64,000 nt of DNA from Myroides fluvii (GCF_009792295.1 NZ_CP039934.1:3616501-3680500), one strand, 5' to 3'. Shown: positions 1 to 8,631, numbered from the stretch's first letter. The notes: generated by a model not told the origin, from the letters alone. Numbers and translations: made by a program.

Positions 1-629
1 CCAAACGCATGGCGGAGGAGTTAGCCAAATATTTTACCAAAATGGGCGTACGCTGTCGCTATGTCCATTCGGATGTAGATACCATCGAGCGCATCGAAAT
101 CATGCAGGATTTGCGAAAAGGGTTATTTGATGTTCTTATTGGAGTAAACTTGCTTCGCGAAGGATTGGATTTACCCGAAGTTTCCCTTGTATCGATTCTA
201 GATGCCGACAAAGAAGGTTTCTTGCGCAGCCATCGTTCTCTAACTCAAACTGTTGGTAGAGCCGCTAGAAACGTCAACGGAAAGGCAATTATGTACGCGG
301 ACAAGATTACAGCCAGCATGCAAAAAACCATAGACGAAACAAACTATAGACGCGAAAAACAAATTGCCTATAACACCCAGCATAATATTACCCCTACGGG
401 ATTGAATAAAAAAATAAGCAACGACCTGATTAAACCAACCTATGACGAGTTGATGACCGAACAGGTAAAAAAAGTGGCTGAAAACCAAGCGAAATACTAT
501 TCTAAAGAAGAGCTTCAAAAGCGAATCAACAGCAAACGCAAGGAAATGGAAAAAGCAGCGATGGACCTCAATTTTATGCTGGCTGCCCAATTACGAGATG
601 AAATTCAAATATTAAAAGATAAATTATAA
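1..629 (+). CDS. uvrB: UvrB, excinuclease ABC subunit B (3' part only)
   Basis: C-terminal ~208 residues of the helicase-like damage-loading subunit of nucleotide excision repair; the reading frame is open to the left edge, so the gene begins outside the window. The segment holds the end of the second RecA-like domain, with LLREGLDLPEV and the arginine-finger stretch QTVGRAARN, then the YAD...M region. It ends in a UVR motif (about the last 35 residues, SKEELQKRI to the C-terminus) that contacts UvrC. The order and spacing match the family. The following DUF1456 gene starts 9 bp downstream and may be cotranscribed. Identification is secure; the ATP-binding N-terminus cannot be seen here. Confidence 0.96.
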   Translation, partial: KRMAEELAKYFTKMGVRCRYVHSDVDTIERIEIMQDLRKGLFDVLIGVNLLREGLDLPEVSLVSILDADKEGFLRSHRSLTQTVGRAARNVNGKAIMYADKITASMQKTIDETNYRREKQIAYNTQHNITPTGLNKKISNDLIKPTYDELMTEQVKKVAENQAKYYSKEELQKRINSKRKEMEKAAMDLNFMLAAQLRDEIQILKDKL

Positions 630-638
630 CTATCGCTC

Positions 639-1061
639 ATGACTAATAACGATATTTTAAAGAAACTGAGAGTTGCTTTACAACTGAGAGACGAACAAAT
701 AGTAGAAATTCTTGAATTAGTAGATTTTAGAATTTCTAAAGGAGAACTAGGTAATTTCTTTAGAACTGCTGATCACCCAAAATACATGGAGTGCGGAGAT
801 CAAATTTTGAGAAACTTCCTAAACGGTTTGGTTATTTATCTTAGAGGAACGAAAGAAGATCCTAAAAACCCAATGGAGGTTTTACAGAAGAATAAAGAGA
901 ATCTTGTAAAAAAAGTAAAAATAGAACAACCTACTGAGGCTAAGCCATTTAAAAACAAACCTAAAGCTGCAAGCCCTTCAGGTAAAAAGCCCTTCGCTAA
1001 AACGGATAAACCTAAAAATCCACTAGGAAACATCAAGTTTAACAACGGGAAGAAAAAGTAA
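639..1061 (+). CDS. DUF1456 (YehS-like) family protein
   Basis: A 140-residue protein with one DUF1456 region over residues ~1-70 (NNDILKKLRVAL, RDEQIVEILEL, EFFR-like GNFFRTADH, RNFLNGLVIYLRG). The family often carries two copies of the unit; here the second part is replaced by a Lys/Pro-rich basic tail (residues ~95-140), probably disordered and possibly nucleic-acid binding. The biochemical role of the family is not known. It follows uvrB by 9 bp. A 32-unit heptamer repeat begins 5 bp after its stop codon. Confidence 0.8.
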   Translation: MTNNDILKKLRVALQLRDEQIVEILELVDFRISKGELGNFFRTADHPKYMECGDQILRNFLNGLVIYLRGTKEDPKNPMEVLQKNKENLVKKVKIEQPTEAKPFKNKPKAASPSGKKPFAKTDKPKNPLGNIKFNNGKKK

Positions 1062-1066
1062 GATGG

Positions 1067-1290
1067 TTGACGGTTGACGGTTGACAGTTGACAGTTGATC
1101 GTTGATTATTGATGGTTGATCGTTGATTGTTGATGGTTGATTGTTGACGGTTGATGGTTGATTATTGATGATTGATGGTTGATTGTTGATGGTTGATTAT
1201 TGATTGTTGATGGTTGATTGTTGATTATTGATGGTTGATTATTGATGGTTGATTATTGATGGTTGATTATTGATGGTTGATGGTTGGCAT
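1067..1290. repeat. Heptanucleotide tandem repeat, 32 units of TTGAYNN
   Basis: The 224 bp divide exactly into 32 consecutive 7-mers, nearly all beginning TTGA followed by C or T, with the last two positions varying (TTGATGG, TTGATTA, TTGATTG, TTGACGG and so on). The final unit, TTGGCAT, is degenerate. Phase is kept without a single indel. It starts 5 bp after the DUF1456 stop and ends about 20 bp before a terminator hairpin. Confidence 0.95.
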
Positions 1291-1307
1291 AAAAATGATC
1301 AGATATA

Positions 1308-1342
1308 AGAAAAGCTAATCCTTTGCTGGATTGGCTTTTTAT
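1308..1342 (+). terminator. Rho-independent terminator
   Basis: Stem AAGCTAATCC / GGATTGGCTT (10 bp with one G-T wobble), loop TTTGCT, followed by a T-rich run. It would end the uvrB-DUF1456 transcript, downstream of the heptamer array. Confidence 0.75.
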
Positions 1343-1519
1343 TTTTGTGAGGTTTGTCTTTTGCAGAAAATTTACAACTTCACAAAGAGCGAAAGAACAA
1401 AGAACTGTGGGTTGCTTTTTTGTTTCTTCGCCTTTTTGTTAATTCTTCCGATTGGAGAACAATTTGGCTATTCAGAAAGTCCCACCTCTCTCCTCTCTCT
1501 TCTTTCCTCTTTCCAATTT

Positions 1520-1894
1520 TCACTTTTCTCCATTAAAATACTCAATCTTACTCAAGAACATCGCAGCCATACGATCTGCGCGCCATTTGGCCTCTTCTGC
1601 TATTTTACCTTCAAATAACTCATCCACTGTGCGATTAAAAATCTGTTTCCAGCGATCGAAATGCTCTTGATTGACGGGTAATTTAGCATGTGGTGGAAAA
1701 GGTCTTCCTGAATACGTGTGTTCTTCTAACAAAACGGTTTGCCAAAATGCGTACATCTTCTCGAGGTGATACTCCCATTTACCTGCTAAGCGCTCATTAA
1801 ATAGGGGCCCGATTAAATCATCTTGTTGAACCCTACCGTAAAAAGTATTGACCAACAATTGAATATCTTTAAGGTGTTCTATATCTTTACTCAT
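1520..1894 (-). CDS. Group III truncated hemoglobin
   Basis: A 124-residue globin of the 2-on-2 (truncated) fold, group III type. Visible family landmarks are FYGRVQQDDLIGPLF near the N-terminus, W-x-x-HLEKMYAFWQTVL in the middle, the YSGRPFPPH stretch that carries the expected proximal histidine, and HFDRWKQIF. Such proteins bind heme and are linked to O2/NO handling or redox chemistry, but the role in this group is not settled. Length is normal. It is encoded alone, 57 bp from the divergent DUF2520 gene, so the two may share a control region. Confidence 0.88.
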   Translation of the reverse strand: MSKDIEHLKDIQLLVNTFYGRVQQDDLIGPLFNERLAGKWEYHLEKMYAFWQTVLLEEHTYSGRPFPPHAKLPVNQEHFDRWKQIFNRTVDELFEGKIAEEAKWRADRMAAMFLSKIEYFNGEK

Positions 1895-1951
1895 ACAATT
1901 ATTTCTTTTAATTCTCCCCTGCTTTACCGCTAAAATCTCTATCTTTACCTT

Positions 1952-2698
1952 ATGGTTACAATAACAATTTTAGGTTCGGGAAAAGTTGCACACCACCTGA
2001 TAGGAAATATCCTAGAAAGTGATCAGTTGGAGCTACAACAAATATACGCAAGAAATATGAATTCAGTTACTGATTTAGTACCTGAAGATCGAATTGTAAG
2101 TGATATAAAGCAATTAAAACCTGCGGATATATTTGTCATTGCTGTTAGCGATATCGCCATTGAAGAGGTTTCTAGATCCATTGAAATTCCCAACCAATTC
2201 GTTGTTCACACCTCGGGTACCATTCCCATGTCTGCCCTACAGCAACAGCGCAAAGGCGTAATGTATATGCTCCAATCCTTCTCTAAAGACAAGGACTTGG
2301 ACTTCTCTTCTATTCCCTTCTGCATTGAAGCTAACCAAACAGATGATTTTCAATTACTTGAAAATATAGCTGTTAGTTTTTCAGAGCGCGTATACAAAAT
2401 CTCATCAGAGCAACGCAAGGCGATTCACTTAGCTGCCGTATTTGTCAATAACTTTTCCAATCACATGTTTACCATTGGAGAAGCGATCTGCAAAGAGTAT
2501 CAAGTGCCGTTTGAAATTTTAAAACCCTTACTCTTAGAAACAGCAGATAAGATTATGCATTTATCTCCTATTGAGGCCCAAACGGGTCCTGCATCTAGAG
2601 GAGATGAAAACACCATCAATCAGCACCTAGCGATGTTGACTGATCCTACAAAAAAAGAAATCTATCAACTTATTACAAAATCAATACAAAATAGATAA
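1952..2698 (+). CDS. Rossmann-like / DUF2520 domain protein
   Basis: A 248-residue protein with an N-terminal dinucleotide-binding fold (ITILGSGKVAHHL, the glycine-rich loop) and a C-terminal helical DUF2520 region containing FVNNFSNHMFTIGE and the GPASRGD segment. This is the architecture of predicted NAD(P)-dependent oxidoreductases related to pyrroline-5-carboxylate or F420-dependent reductases; the substrate is unknown. Its stop overlaps the next start (TAATG), so it is translationally coupled to the KdsC-like phosphatase. It heads a run of four closely spaced genes. Confidence 0.85.
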   Translation: MVTITILGSGKVAHHLIGNILESDQLELQQIYARNMNSVTDLVPEDRIVSDIKQLKPADIFVIAVSDIAIEEVSRSIEIPNQFVVHTSGTIPMSALQQQRKGVMYMLQSFSKDKDLDFSSIPFCIEANQTDDFQLLENIAVSFSERVYKISSEQRKAIHLAAVFVNNFSNHMFTIGEAICKEYQVPFEILKPLLLETADKIMHLSPIEAQTGPASRGDENTINQHLAMLTDPTKKEIYQLITKSIQNR

Positions 2699-3225
2699 TG
2701 TCTAAACACTTTAAAGAAATCATGAACGATATTACTACATTCATATTGGATGTAGATGGCGTTTTAACAGACGGAAAAGTTCACGTTACCAACAATGGCG
2801 ATTTATTGAGAATCATGAGTATCAAAGACGGGTATGCGATTAAAGCTGCCCTAGAAAATGGTTATCGCGTATGTATCATCTCTGGCGGAAGTAACGAAGG
2901 TGTAAAAACAAGATTAAACAATTTAGGCGTAAAAGACATCTTTTTAGGTGTTTCCAACAAAGTGGAAATCTTCAAAAAGTACTGTGCTGATCACAATCTC
3001 CAAGCAGCTGAAATTTTATATATGGGAGACGATATACCTGATTACCACGTGATGCAACAAGTTGCACTACCTACAGCCCCACAAGATGCCTCTCCTGAAA
3101 TTAAGCGTATTTCGCGCTATATCTCACACAAAAATGGCGGTGAAGGCGCTGTACGTGAAGTAATCGAACAAGTGATGAAAACCCAACAAAAATGGTTTCA
3201 ACACTTTGATGCTAAATACGATTAA
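2698..3225 (+). CDS. kdsC: KdsC-like HAD phosphatase (KDO 8-phosphate phosphatase)
   Basis: A 175-residue HAD hydrolase of the cap-less C0 type. Motif I is DVDGVLTDG (residues ~18-26), motif II ISGG, and motif III/IV MGDDIPD. This set is typical of 3-deoxy-D-manno-octulosonate 8-phosphate phosphatase, which acts in the inner-core LPS pathway in the cytoplasm; the homologous half of CMP-sialate enzymes is less likely because there is no synthetase domain. It starts within the stop of the DUF2520 gene and is followed 8 bp later by maf. The exact substrate is inferred from family motifs only. Confidence 0.83.
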   Translation: MSKHFKEIMNDITTFILDVDGVLTDGKVHVTNNGDLLRIMSIKDGYAIKAALENGYRVCIISGGSNEGVKTRLNNLGVKDIFLGVSNKVEIFKKYCADHNLQAAEILYMGDDIPDYHVMQQVALPTAPQDASPEIKRISRYISHKNGGEGAVREVIEQVMKTQQKWFQHFDAKYD

Positions 3226-3233
3226 TCTGCCTT

Positions 3234-3821
3234 ATGCCCTATCAAATACTAAACGATTACGCCATTGTTCTGGGATCTAACTCCCCAAGGCGCAAACAAT
3301 TTTTGCAAGATTTAGGCTTAACATTTGTCGTTCGCGCTTCGGATATCGAGGAAGATTATCCAGCAGAACTTCAAGCTGCCGCCATCACCGATTATATTGC
3401 GCAATTAAAGGCAGATGCCATTACCTTGAAAAGTGACAGAGAAATTCTGATTACCAGTGATACTACTGTATGGAGTGAAGGTTTATCCTTAGGTAAACCA
3501 GAGAACAAACAAGAAGCTATCGCCATGTTACAACGTCTATCCGGAAAGATGCACGAAGTAATTACGTCCATCTGTTTAAAAACGACTGCGAAAACACGTG
3601 TTTTTCACGTAGTAACAGAAGTTCATTTCAAGCCATTGACGCTAGAGCAGATTGACTATTACATTGACCACTATAAACCTTATGACAAAGCTGGAGCTTA
3701 TGGAATTCAAGAGTGGATTGGCCTCGTGGGAGTTGCGCGTATCCAGGGTTCTTATACCAATATTGTCGGGTTACCAACAACAGAACTCATGGAAGAATTA
3801 ATACAGTTTATTAAAGCATAA
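3234..3821 (+). CDS. maf: Maf-like nucleotide pyrophosphatase
   Basis: A 195-residue Maf/HAM1-superfamily protein. Signature features are LGSNSPRRKQFLQDLGL near the N-terminus, the acidic SDTTVWSEG loop with LGKPENKQEA, and YDKAGAYGIQEW near the C-terminus. Family members hydrolyse nucleoside triphosphates, often dTTP/UTP or modified bases, to monophosphates as a pool-cleaning activity. Length is normal. It lies between kdsC and mscS with gaps of 8 and 3 bp, consistent with one operon. Confidence 0.9.
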   Translation: MPYQILNDYAIVLGSNSPRRKQFLQDLGLTFVVRASDIEEDYPAELQAAAITDYIAQLKADAITLKSDREILITSDTTVWSEGLSLGKPENKQEAIAMLQRLSGKMHEVITSICLKTTAKTRVFHVVTEVHFKPLTLEQIDYYIDHYKPYDKAGAYGIQEWIGLVGVARIQGSYTNIVGLPTTELMEELIQFIKA

Positions 3822-3824
3822 AAT

Positions 3825-4361
3825 ATGTCAGAAGGATATTTATTTAAAGCTATAATCACAGTAATCGCCATTCTTATTTATCTGATTTCAAGAAAAATTA
3901 TCACGAGTATTATTCACTCTTTTTCGAAAAAATCAGAAATGAAAGAAGGTCGAGAGGCCGTAGTTATTCGCCTATTCAACTTACTTATACTCATTTTGTT
4001 GTTTGTTATCATCTTCACGATTTGGGGAGTTGAAAAAGACAATGTATTGCTAACTTTAACCTCTGTATTCACGGTAATTGGCGTTGCTATGTTTGCCCAA
4101 TGGTCCCTATTGAGCAATATCACAGCAGGAATTTTACTTTTCTTTTCTTTCCCATTCCGCATTGGCGATATTATTCGCATTCAAGATAAAGATTTTCCAA
4201 CGGAAGGAAGGATTCTAGACATTAAAGCCTTTTATCTCTTATTAGTGACAAAAGACGGAGAGCAAATTTCATATCCCAACAACCTGCTTTTACAAAAGGG
4301 AATTGTCATCTTAAGTCCGGATCACTTCGAAACACATGAAAAAAACACCTTACAAGAATAA
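3825..4361 (+). CDS. Small mechanosensitive (MscS-type) channel protein
   Basis: A 178-residue inner-membrane protein with three hydrophobic segments (about residues 5-23, 48-70 and 78-105). The third leads into the MscS core signature (SNITAGILLFFSFPFRIGD) and a short beta domain with GRILDIKAFY and ISYPNNLLL. It lacks the large C-terminal cytoplasmic vestibule of full-length MscS, a known short form in Bacteroidota. Likely role: osmotic pressure release. It is the last gene of the DUF2520-kdsC-maf run and is followed by the heptamer array that separates it from the convergent TRIC gene. Confidence 0.82.
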   Translation: MSEGYLFKAIITVIAILIYLISRKIITSIIHSFSKKSEMKEGREAVVIRLFNLLILILLFVIIFTIWGVEKDNVLLTLTSVFTVIGVAMFAQWSLLSNITAGILLFFSFPFRIGDIIRIQDKDFPTEGRILDIKAFYLLLVTKDGEQISYPNNLLLQKGIVILSPDHFETHEKNTLQE

Positions 4362-4365
4362 ATGG

Positions 4366-4477
4366 TTATCAGTTATGGGTTATGGGTTATCGGTTATGGG
4401 TTATCAGTTATGGGTTAACGGTTGATAACCGATAACTGTTAACTGTTAACTGTTAACTGTTAACAGTTATCAGTTAT
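4366..4477. repeat. Heptamer tandem repeat with opposed halves, probable bidirectional terminator
   Basis: Sixteen in-phase 7-mers. The first eight read TTATCAG/TTATGGG/TTATCGG/TTAACGG; the later ones read CTGTTAA/CAGTTAT, the same motif in inverse orientation. The two halves can therefore pair. It lies between convergent genes (mscS and TRIC), and its last unit supplies the TAA stop (complement of 4474-4476) of the minus-strand gene. Confidence 0.9.
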
Positions 4478-5094
4478 CGGTCTGTCAATCGATTTGCAAA
4501 AGGCAAACTCCATTTATAGCGCACAGCCAACAAACGCAGTATGATAATACTTCCGGCAGTGGTCAGGTAGATTATTTCTTTATTCACTTGGTAATGGTCT
4601 AACAAATAGTATACACATCCTCCAAAGATACACGCTGTGGCATAAATTTCCTTTTGGAAAATAATAGGAATTTGGTTTGCTAAAATATCGCGAATTACCC
4701 CTCCAAAACAGGCGGTAATTGTACCCAATGCAATACAAAATACAGGGTGCAAGCCTACAGACATCCCTTTGGCAATACCAATTAGCGTAAAAACGGCAAT
4801 TCCGATGGTATCAAACAAGAAAAGAGAATAGCGTAAAATCGTAAAGCGCTTATAAAACACCAACGATAGAAAAACCCCAAAAAAGGTAACGTAAAAATAA
4901 CTGAGGTCTGTCAACCAGAATACGGGCGTAATGCCAATCATCATATCGCGTATAGTTCCTCCACCTACTGCTGTGGCAAAGGCCAAAATAATCATACCAA
5001 ACAAATCTAGCTTACGCTCACGCCCCGCCAATGCTCCGGAAATAGCGAATGCCAATGTTCCGAGCAAATCTAAAATCTCAAAAAAACTAAACAT
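4474..5094 (-). CDS. Trimeric intracellular cation (TRIC) channel family protein (YadS/YicG-like)
   Basis: A 206-residue membrane protein with seven hydrophobic segments and the two duplicated signatures of the bacterial TRIC (former UPF0126) family: VGGGTIRDMMIG in the first half and FGGVIRDILANQIP in the second. The internal duplication and glycine-rich kinks are as expected for these homotrimeric cation (mainly K+) channels; physiological role in bacteria is uncertain. It lies downstream of the RDD gene with a 13-bp gap and may be cotranscribed with it. Its stop codon lies inside a heptamer repeat. Confidence 0.9.
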   Translation of the reverse strand: MFSFFEILDLLGTLAFAISGALAGRERKLDLFGMIILAFATAVGGGTIRDMMIGITPVFWLTDLSYFYVTFFGVFLSLVFYKRFTILRYSLFLFDTIGIAVFTLIGIAKGMSVGLHPVFCIALGTITACFGGVIRDILANQIPIIFQKEIYATACIFGGCVYYLLDHYQVNKEIIYLTTAGSIIILRLLAVRYKWSLPFANRLTDR

Positions 5095-5107
5095 TTAATA
5101 AAATATA

Positions 5108-5851
5108 TTACTCTTTACTTGTAAAATGACTGTAGTCTTTCAAGACTAATTCTACAAATTCTTGGTTATTTAACGCCAATTGACCTTTGTCTATACTCAA
5201 TTCAGACTCTAGTTTATTGGCCAATGCCTTAATTAAAGAATAATCTCGGCTTTTGATATACTTGAGATAAATCTCTTTCACTACCCCAATATCCGCATCA
5301 GACAATCGAATTACTTGAGGAAGTAAAGGTTTATACTCCTGCTCTACTTCTTGGAAGATTGTGGTAGATAAACTTACCCTATTCTTCGTGCTAATGACCG
5401 TTGTACCCGCAAAAAAATCGCCTAATCGCTGGCTTTTTGAAGAGGAAATTACACCGATAACTGCTATGAGCCCATTGCCGACATAAAGGTCAATGACTCT
5501 AAAAATCCAGCGAATAAAATAATCTACAACTGTCGCTTGATACCCATCAATCTTAATTACTTTAATACCAAGTATTTTCTTTCCTGGCGTCATGCCTTGC
5601 ATGACTATCTCAAAAATGACCGTATAGAAAATAATGGGAATACTTATAATAATGAAATAAGCATTGATAGACCAAATATCAGTGGGTATTAAATTCGAAA
5701 AATGAAAAATCGTATCCATATAATAGAATACGATAAAATAGAGCACTTTAAAGATCATATCCAGCAAACACGCAAGAATTCGCTCCCCCACAGAAGCAGC
5801 TTTAAAATCAATTTCTATGTTTTGTGTTGTATTTATTGTTAATTTAGCCAT
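5108..5851 (-). CDS. RDD family membrane protein
   Basis: About 247 residues from the chosen start MAKLTINTTQNIEID; the frame extends six codons further upstream, but this start fits the family. The RDD domain spans residues ~15-160, with ASVGERILACLLD, GMTPGKKILGIKVI and YFIRWIFRVIDLYVG, plus three membrane segments. The C-terminal ~80 residues are cytoplasmic and helical. Function is unknown, but RDD genes recur beside SpoIIM, DUF58 and MoxR genes, as here: the SpoIIM gene starts 25 bp away on the other strand, implying a shared divergent promoter region. Confidence 0.87.
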   Translation of the reverse strand: MAKLTINTTQNIEIDFKAASVGERILACLLDMIFKVLYFIVFYYMDTIFHFSNLIPTDIWSINAYFIIISIPIIFYTVIFEIVMQGMTPGKKILGIKVIKIDGYQATVVDYFIRWIFRVIDLYVGNGLIAVIGVISSSKSQRLGDFFAGTTVISTKNRVSLSTTIFQEVEQEYKPLLPQVIRLSDADIGVVKEIYLKYIKSRDYSLIKALANKLESELSIDKGQLALNNQEFVELVLKDYSHFTSKE

Positions 5852-5876
5852 AAATATACTTTTAACCAATCACAGC

Positions 5877-6842
5877 ATGAGAGAAGTCGCGTTTATTAAA
5901 AAAAATAAAGAACACTGGCTTTCATACGAAAAGGCCCTCTATTCCTTGCAAACGCAAAAACCAGACTATCTTGCCTCTATGTATATGCAGATCATGAATG
6001 ATTTAGCCTATGCCAAAACTTTTTATCCCAATAGTAAAATTACACAATATTTAAACAGTTTGGCGATACAAACTTACCAAAAAATATACAAAACAAAGCG
6101 AATTGAAGAAAATAGAATTAAACGCTTCTTTTTATACGATGTTCCTTTAGCCGTATACCGACACAGACGCAAATTAAACTTTACGTTACTCGTCTTTGTT
6201 GTATTTGTCGCAATTGGAGTGATTTCAACGCATTACGACCCGAGTTTCACGCGAAATGTACTGGGCGATTACTATGTAAACTCGACCATTACCAATATTG
6301 ACAATGACGACGCTATGGCTGTTTATCAATCGGGAAGTAATTGGGGTAGTTTTATTGGCATTACTGCGAACAACTTATACGTAGGTCTGCGTTTCTTTCT
6401 CTTTGGCTTATCCGCAGGATTGGGCACCTTGCTCTTTCTTTTTTACAACGCAATTATGTTGGGATCTTTCCAATATCTTTTCGTCAATGAAAATGCCTTT
6501 ATGGAAAGTGTTCGAGGGATATGGCTACACGGTGCCTTAGAGATAACTGCCATGGTCATTGAGGCTTTTGCAGGATTTATTCTAGGTGCAAGTTTGCTCT
6601 TTCCCAAAACGCTATCTCGAGTCAACTCGCTGAAAATTGGATTCAAAGATGGCCTGACTATTTTTATAGCCACGATTCCTTTTACCATTTTAGCTGGATT
6701 TATCGAAGGATTTATTACTCGATACGCTAAAGCCATGCCAGATGTACTCAATTATGCTATTATTCTAGCCTCATTTAGCCTTATCTATTTCTATTTCTTT
6801 ATTTTTCCAAAACAATTAGTAAAAAAACTAAACCTTATATAA
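5877..6842 (+). CDS. Stage II sporulation protein M (SpoIIM)-like membrane protein
   Basis: 321 residues starting at MREVAFIKKNKEHW, preferred to a start 20 codons upstream that would overlap the RDD gene. The N-terminal ~100 residues are cytoplasmic and helical. They are followed by a hydrophobic region with five to six membrane segments and the SpoIIM-family stretches NNLYVGLRFFLFGLSAGLGT and ELTAM-like ALEITAMVIEAFAG. The organism is not expected to sporulate; the family is widespread in non-sporulating bacteria. It is the first gene of the run leading to DUF58, so it is probably a membrane partner of that system. Confidence 0.85.
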   Translation: MREVAFIKKNKEHWLSYEKALYSLQTQKPDYLASMYMQIMNDLAYAKTFYPNSKITQYLNSLAIQTYQKIYKTKRIEENRIKRFFLYDVPLAVYRHRRKLNFTLLVFVVFVAIGVISTHYDPSFTRNVLGDYYVNSTITNIDNDDAMAVYQSGSNWGSFIGITANNLYVGLRFFLFGLSAGLGTLLFLFYNAIMLGSFQYLFVNENAFMESVRGIWLHGALEITAMVIEAFAGFILGASLLFPKTLSRVNSLKIGFKDGLTIFIATIPFTILAGFIEGFITRYAKAMPDVLNYAIILASFSLIYFYFFIFPKQLVKKLNLI

Positions 6843-6851
6843 ACAATTGCT

Positions 6852-7802
6852 ATGTTTTTATTATTTCAAAAACGCGACTTTGGTTCGCTAGTCAGTGACT
6901 CTTTTACTTTTTTGCGCTTAGAAGGTAAAAATTACTTTAAGCACTTTATCAAATTGTGCAGTATTCCTCTTTTCTTAACCCTTATTCTCATCTACCTTTT
7001 AGCAGATATTACGATTTCTTCTGCGGTAACAGCCTCACAAACTAGTGGATTTGAAGGTGATGCATTCATTACTTCCCTATTTGAAAATCACTTAGCCTTA
7101 GGTATTCTTTCGATTATTGGAATAGTTGTTGTGGCTCTTATCATGGGAATTATCTGTTATTCTTATCCTGTTTTCTACATGAAAAACCTAGGACTGGCAA
7201 CAACGGAGGCTGCAGATCAAAACAAAATAGGAAAGCAAATGAAAAGTCATTTAGGTGCAATTATCGTGTTTTTCTTGGGAAGTACTTTTATCATTGCTCC
7301 TTTGGCCATATTGATGTTATACATCGCTGCACTGCTGTCTTTTATACTGATTGGAATTCCCATCCTATTGTTGATGATTCCTACTTTTTATTCGGTTTTC
7401 ACGCTTGCTATTTATGAATATCTAACTAAAAATACAGGTTTTTTTACCGCTTATGGAAATGCTATTCGCTACTTGCGCAATAACTATTGGGCCATTATAG
7501 GTAATACCTTCATTTTTTATATCATTACCTCGTTAATCACCATTATCCCATCCATCATCATTCAATTGTTTACAATTGGTGTAGGCACTTTATTTGATCC
7601 AGACAACATCGAAAGTTCAGCTTTCACTTCGTCCCTTAAGTGGGCTATTGTATTGCTGTATTTCACCTATATTCTCTTGGGAACGCTGGCTCAGAATATC
7701 ATGTTTATCAACCAAGGGATAATCTACTATAGCGAAAGAGAAAAAGAAGAAAATTTCTTTACAAAAAGCAAAATTGACCGTATTGGTTCATCGCATGAAT
7801 AA
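6852..7802 (+). CDS. Polytopic membrane protein of the MoxR/DUF58 cluster, unknown function
   Basis: 316 residues with about six long hydrophobic segments (near residues 32-50, 85-107, 135-160, 160-185, 212-235 and 260-285) and short hydrophilic loops. I do not recognise a specific motif. Size, topology and position correspond to the membrane gene normally found between SpoIIM and DUF4129 genes in flavobacterial clusters. The gene begins 9 bp after SpoIIM, and its last 8 bp overlap the start of the DUF4129 gene. Function is unknown; a structural role in an envelope complex is inference from context. Confidence 0.75.
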   Translation: MFLLFQKRDFGSLVSDSFTFLRLEGKNYFKHFIKLCSIPLFLTLILIYLLADITISSAVTASQTSGFEGDAFITSLFENHLALGILSIIGIVVVALIMGIICYSYPVFYMKNLGLATTEAADQNKIGKQMKSHLGAIIVFFLGSTFIIAPLAILMLYIAALLSFILIGIPILLLMIPTFYSVFTLAIYEYLTKNTGFFTAYGNAIRYLRNNYWAIIGNTFIFYIITSLITIIPSIIIQLFTIGVGTLFDPDNIESSAFTSSLKWAIVLLYFTYILLGTLAQNIMFINQGIIYYSEREKEENFFTKSKIDRIGSSHE

Positions 7803-8631
7803 ACACCTAAACCTTATTTTTATTCCCTTGTTATTTCTTTTCTTGTTTACTGCTCCCTGCCGAGCACAGACAAGCGAAGACGATGATTGTGAAGACTGTC
7901 CAATAGAGGAAGTAGCCGTTATCCAGCCTGTCACTACACCTAAAAAAGTAGTAGCAACGGATTCCCTCTACCTCTTACAAGACAAAAACAGTGTGGTAAA
8001 CAGCAAGAAATTCGACACTAAGTTTAAAAATAAGTACAAAAATAATCAGGAGTTTAACTACGTAAAAGTAGAAGAAAAAGTCGGCCTTTTTGACCGTATT
8101 AAGCAAGCCATCGAAGCGTGGATCAATCGAAATTTCAAACAAAAAGTAGGGCAAGAACTCGGCAACTTTTACTATGTTGTTATTCTTCGCGTTTTAGGGT
8201 TTCTTCTCTTTGGACTAGTTATTTACTACTTAGTCAGAGCGTTTATTCAACAAGATATCTATTGGCTCGTCAAGAAAAAAGGCAAAAAAATCAGCGCTTT
8301 GGAAAATCTAACTGCTGAGGATTTTGAAACGACCAACTTTGAACAACTGGTTGAAGAAGCCCTGCAACAGCAACATTATCGCTTGGCTATTCGACTGTAT
8401 TACCTTTGGCTCTTACAGCGCTTACAAGAACAGCAAAAGATTAAATGGGCACCTGAAAAAACCAATGCCGATTATACTTACGAAATAAAAGAAGAGCAGG
8501 AACGAGAAGCGTTCACCTACCTCTCCTATCTCTATAATAATATTTGGTATGGAGTACATGAACTAACGGCAGCGGATTTCGCGAAAGCGAAAAACTCATT
8601 CGATTCAAAACTAAAAACAAGTAAACCATGA
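7795..8631 (+). CDS. DUF4129 domain protein, membrane anchored
   Basis: 278 residues from MNKHLNLIFIPLL. A start seven codons upstream exists, but this one gives a clean signal peptide (residues ~1-25, ending PCRAQ). A second hydrophobic segment lies at about residues 125-147. The cytoplasmic C-terminus carries the DUF4129 helical region (FEQLVEEALQQQHYRLAIRL, YYLWLL, NADYTYEI). It overlaps the preceding gene by 8 bp and the next by ATGA, so translation is coupled on both sides. In other bacteria DUF4129 accompanies MoxR and DUF58 genes and is sometimes fused to a transglutaminase domain; no such domain is visible here. Confidence 0.83.
   Translation: MNKHLNLIFIPLLFLFLFTAPCRAQTSEDDDCEDCPIEEVAVIQPVTTPKKVVATDSLYLLQDKNSVVNSKKFDTKFKNKYKNNQEFNYVKVEEKVGLFDRIKQAIEAWINRNFKQKVGQELGNFYYVVILRVLGFLLFGLVIYYLVRAFIQQDIYWLVKKKGKKISALENLTAEDFETTNFEQLVEEALQQQHYRLAIRLYYLWLLQRLQEQQKIKWAPEKTNADYTYEIKEEQEREAFTYLSYLYNNIWYGVHELTAADFAKAKNSFDSKLKTSKP

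Noticed and set aside
1331..1670. Plus-strand open frames opposite the truncated hemoglobin
   Set aside because: They begin inside a terminator and run antisense to a well-conserved gene; composition is Leu/Ser/Phe-rich noise.
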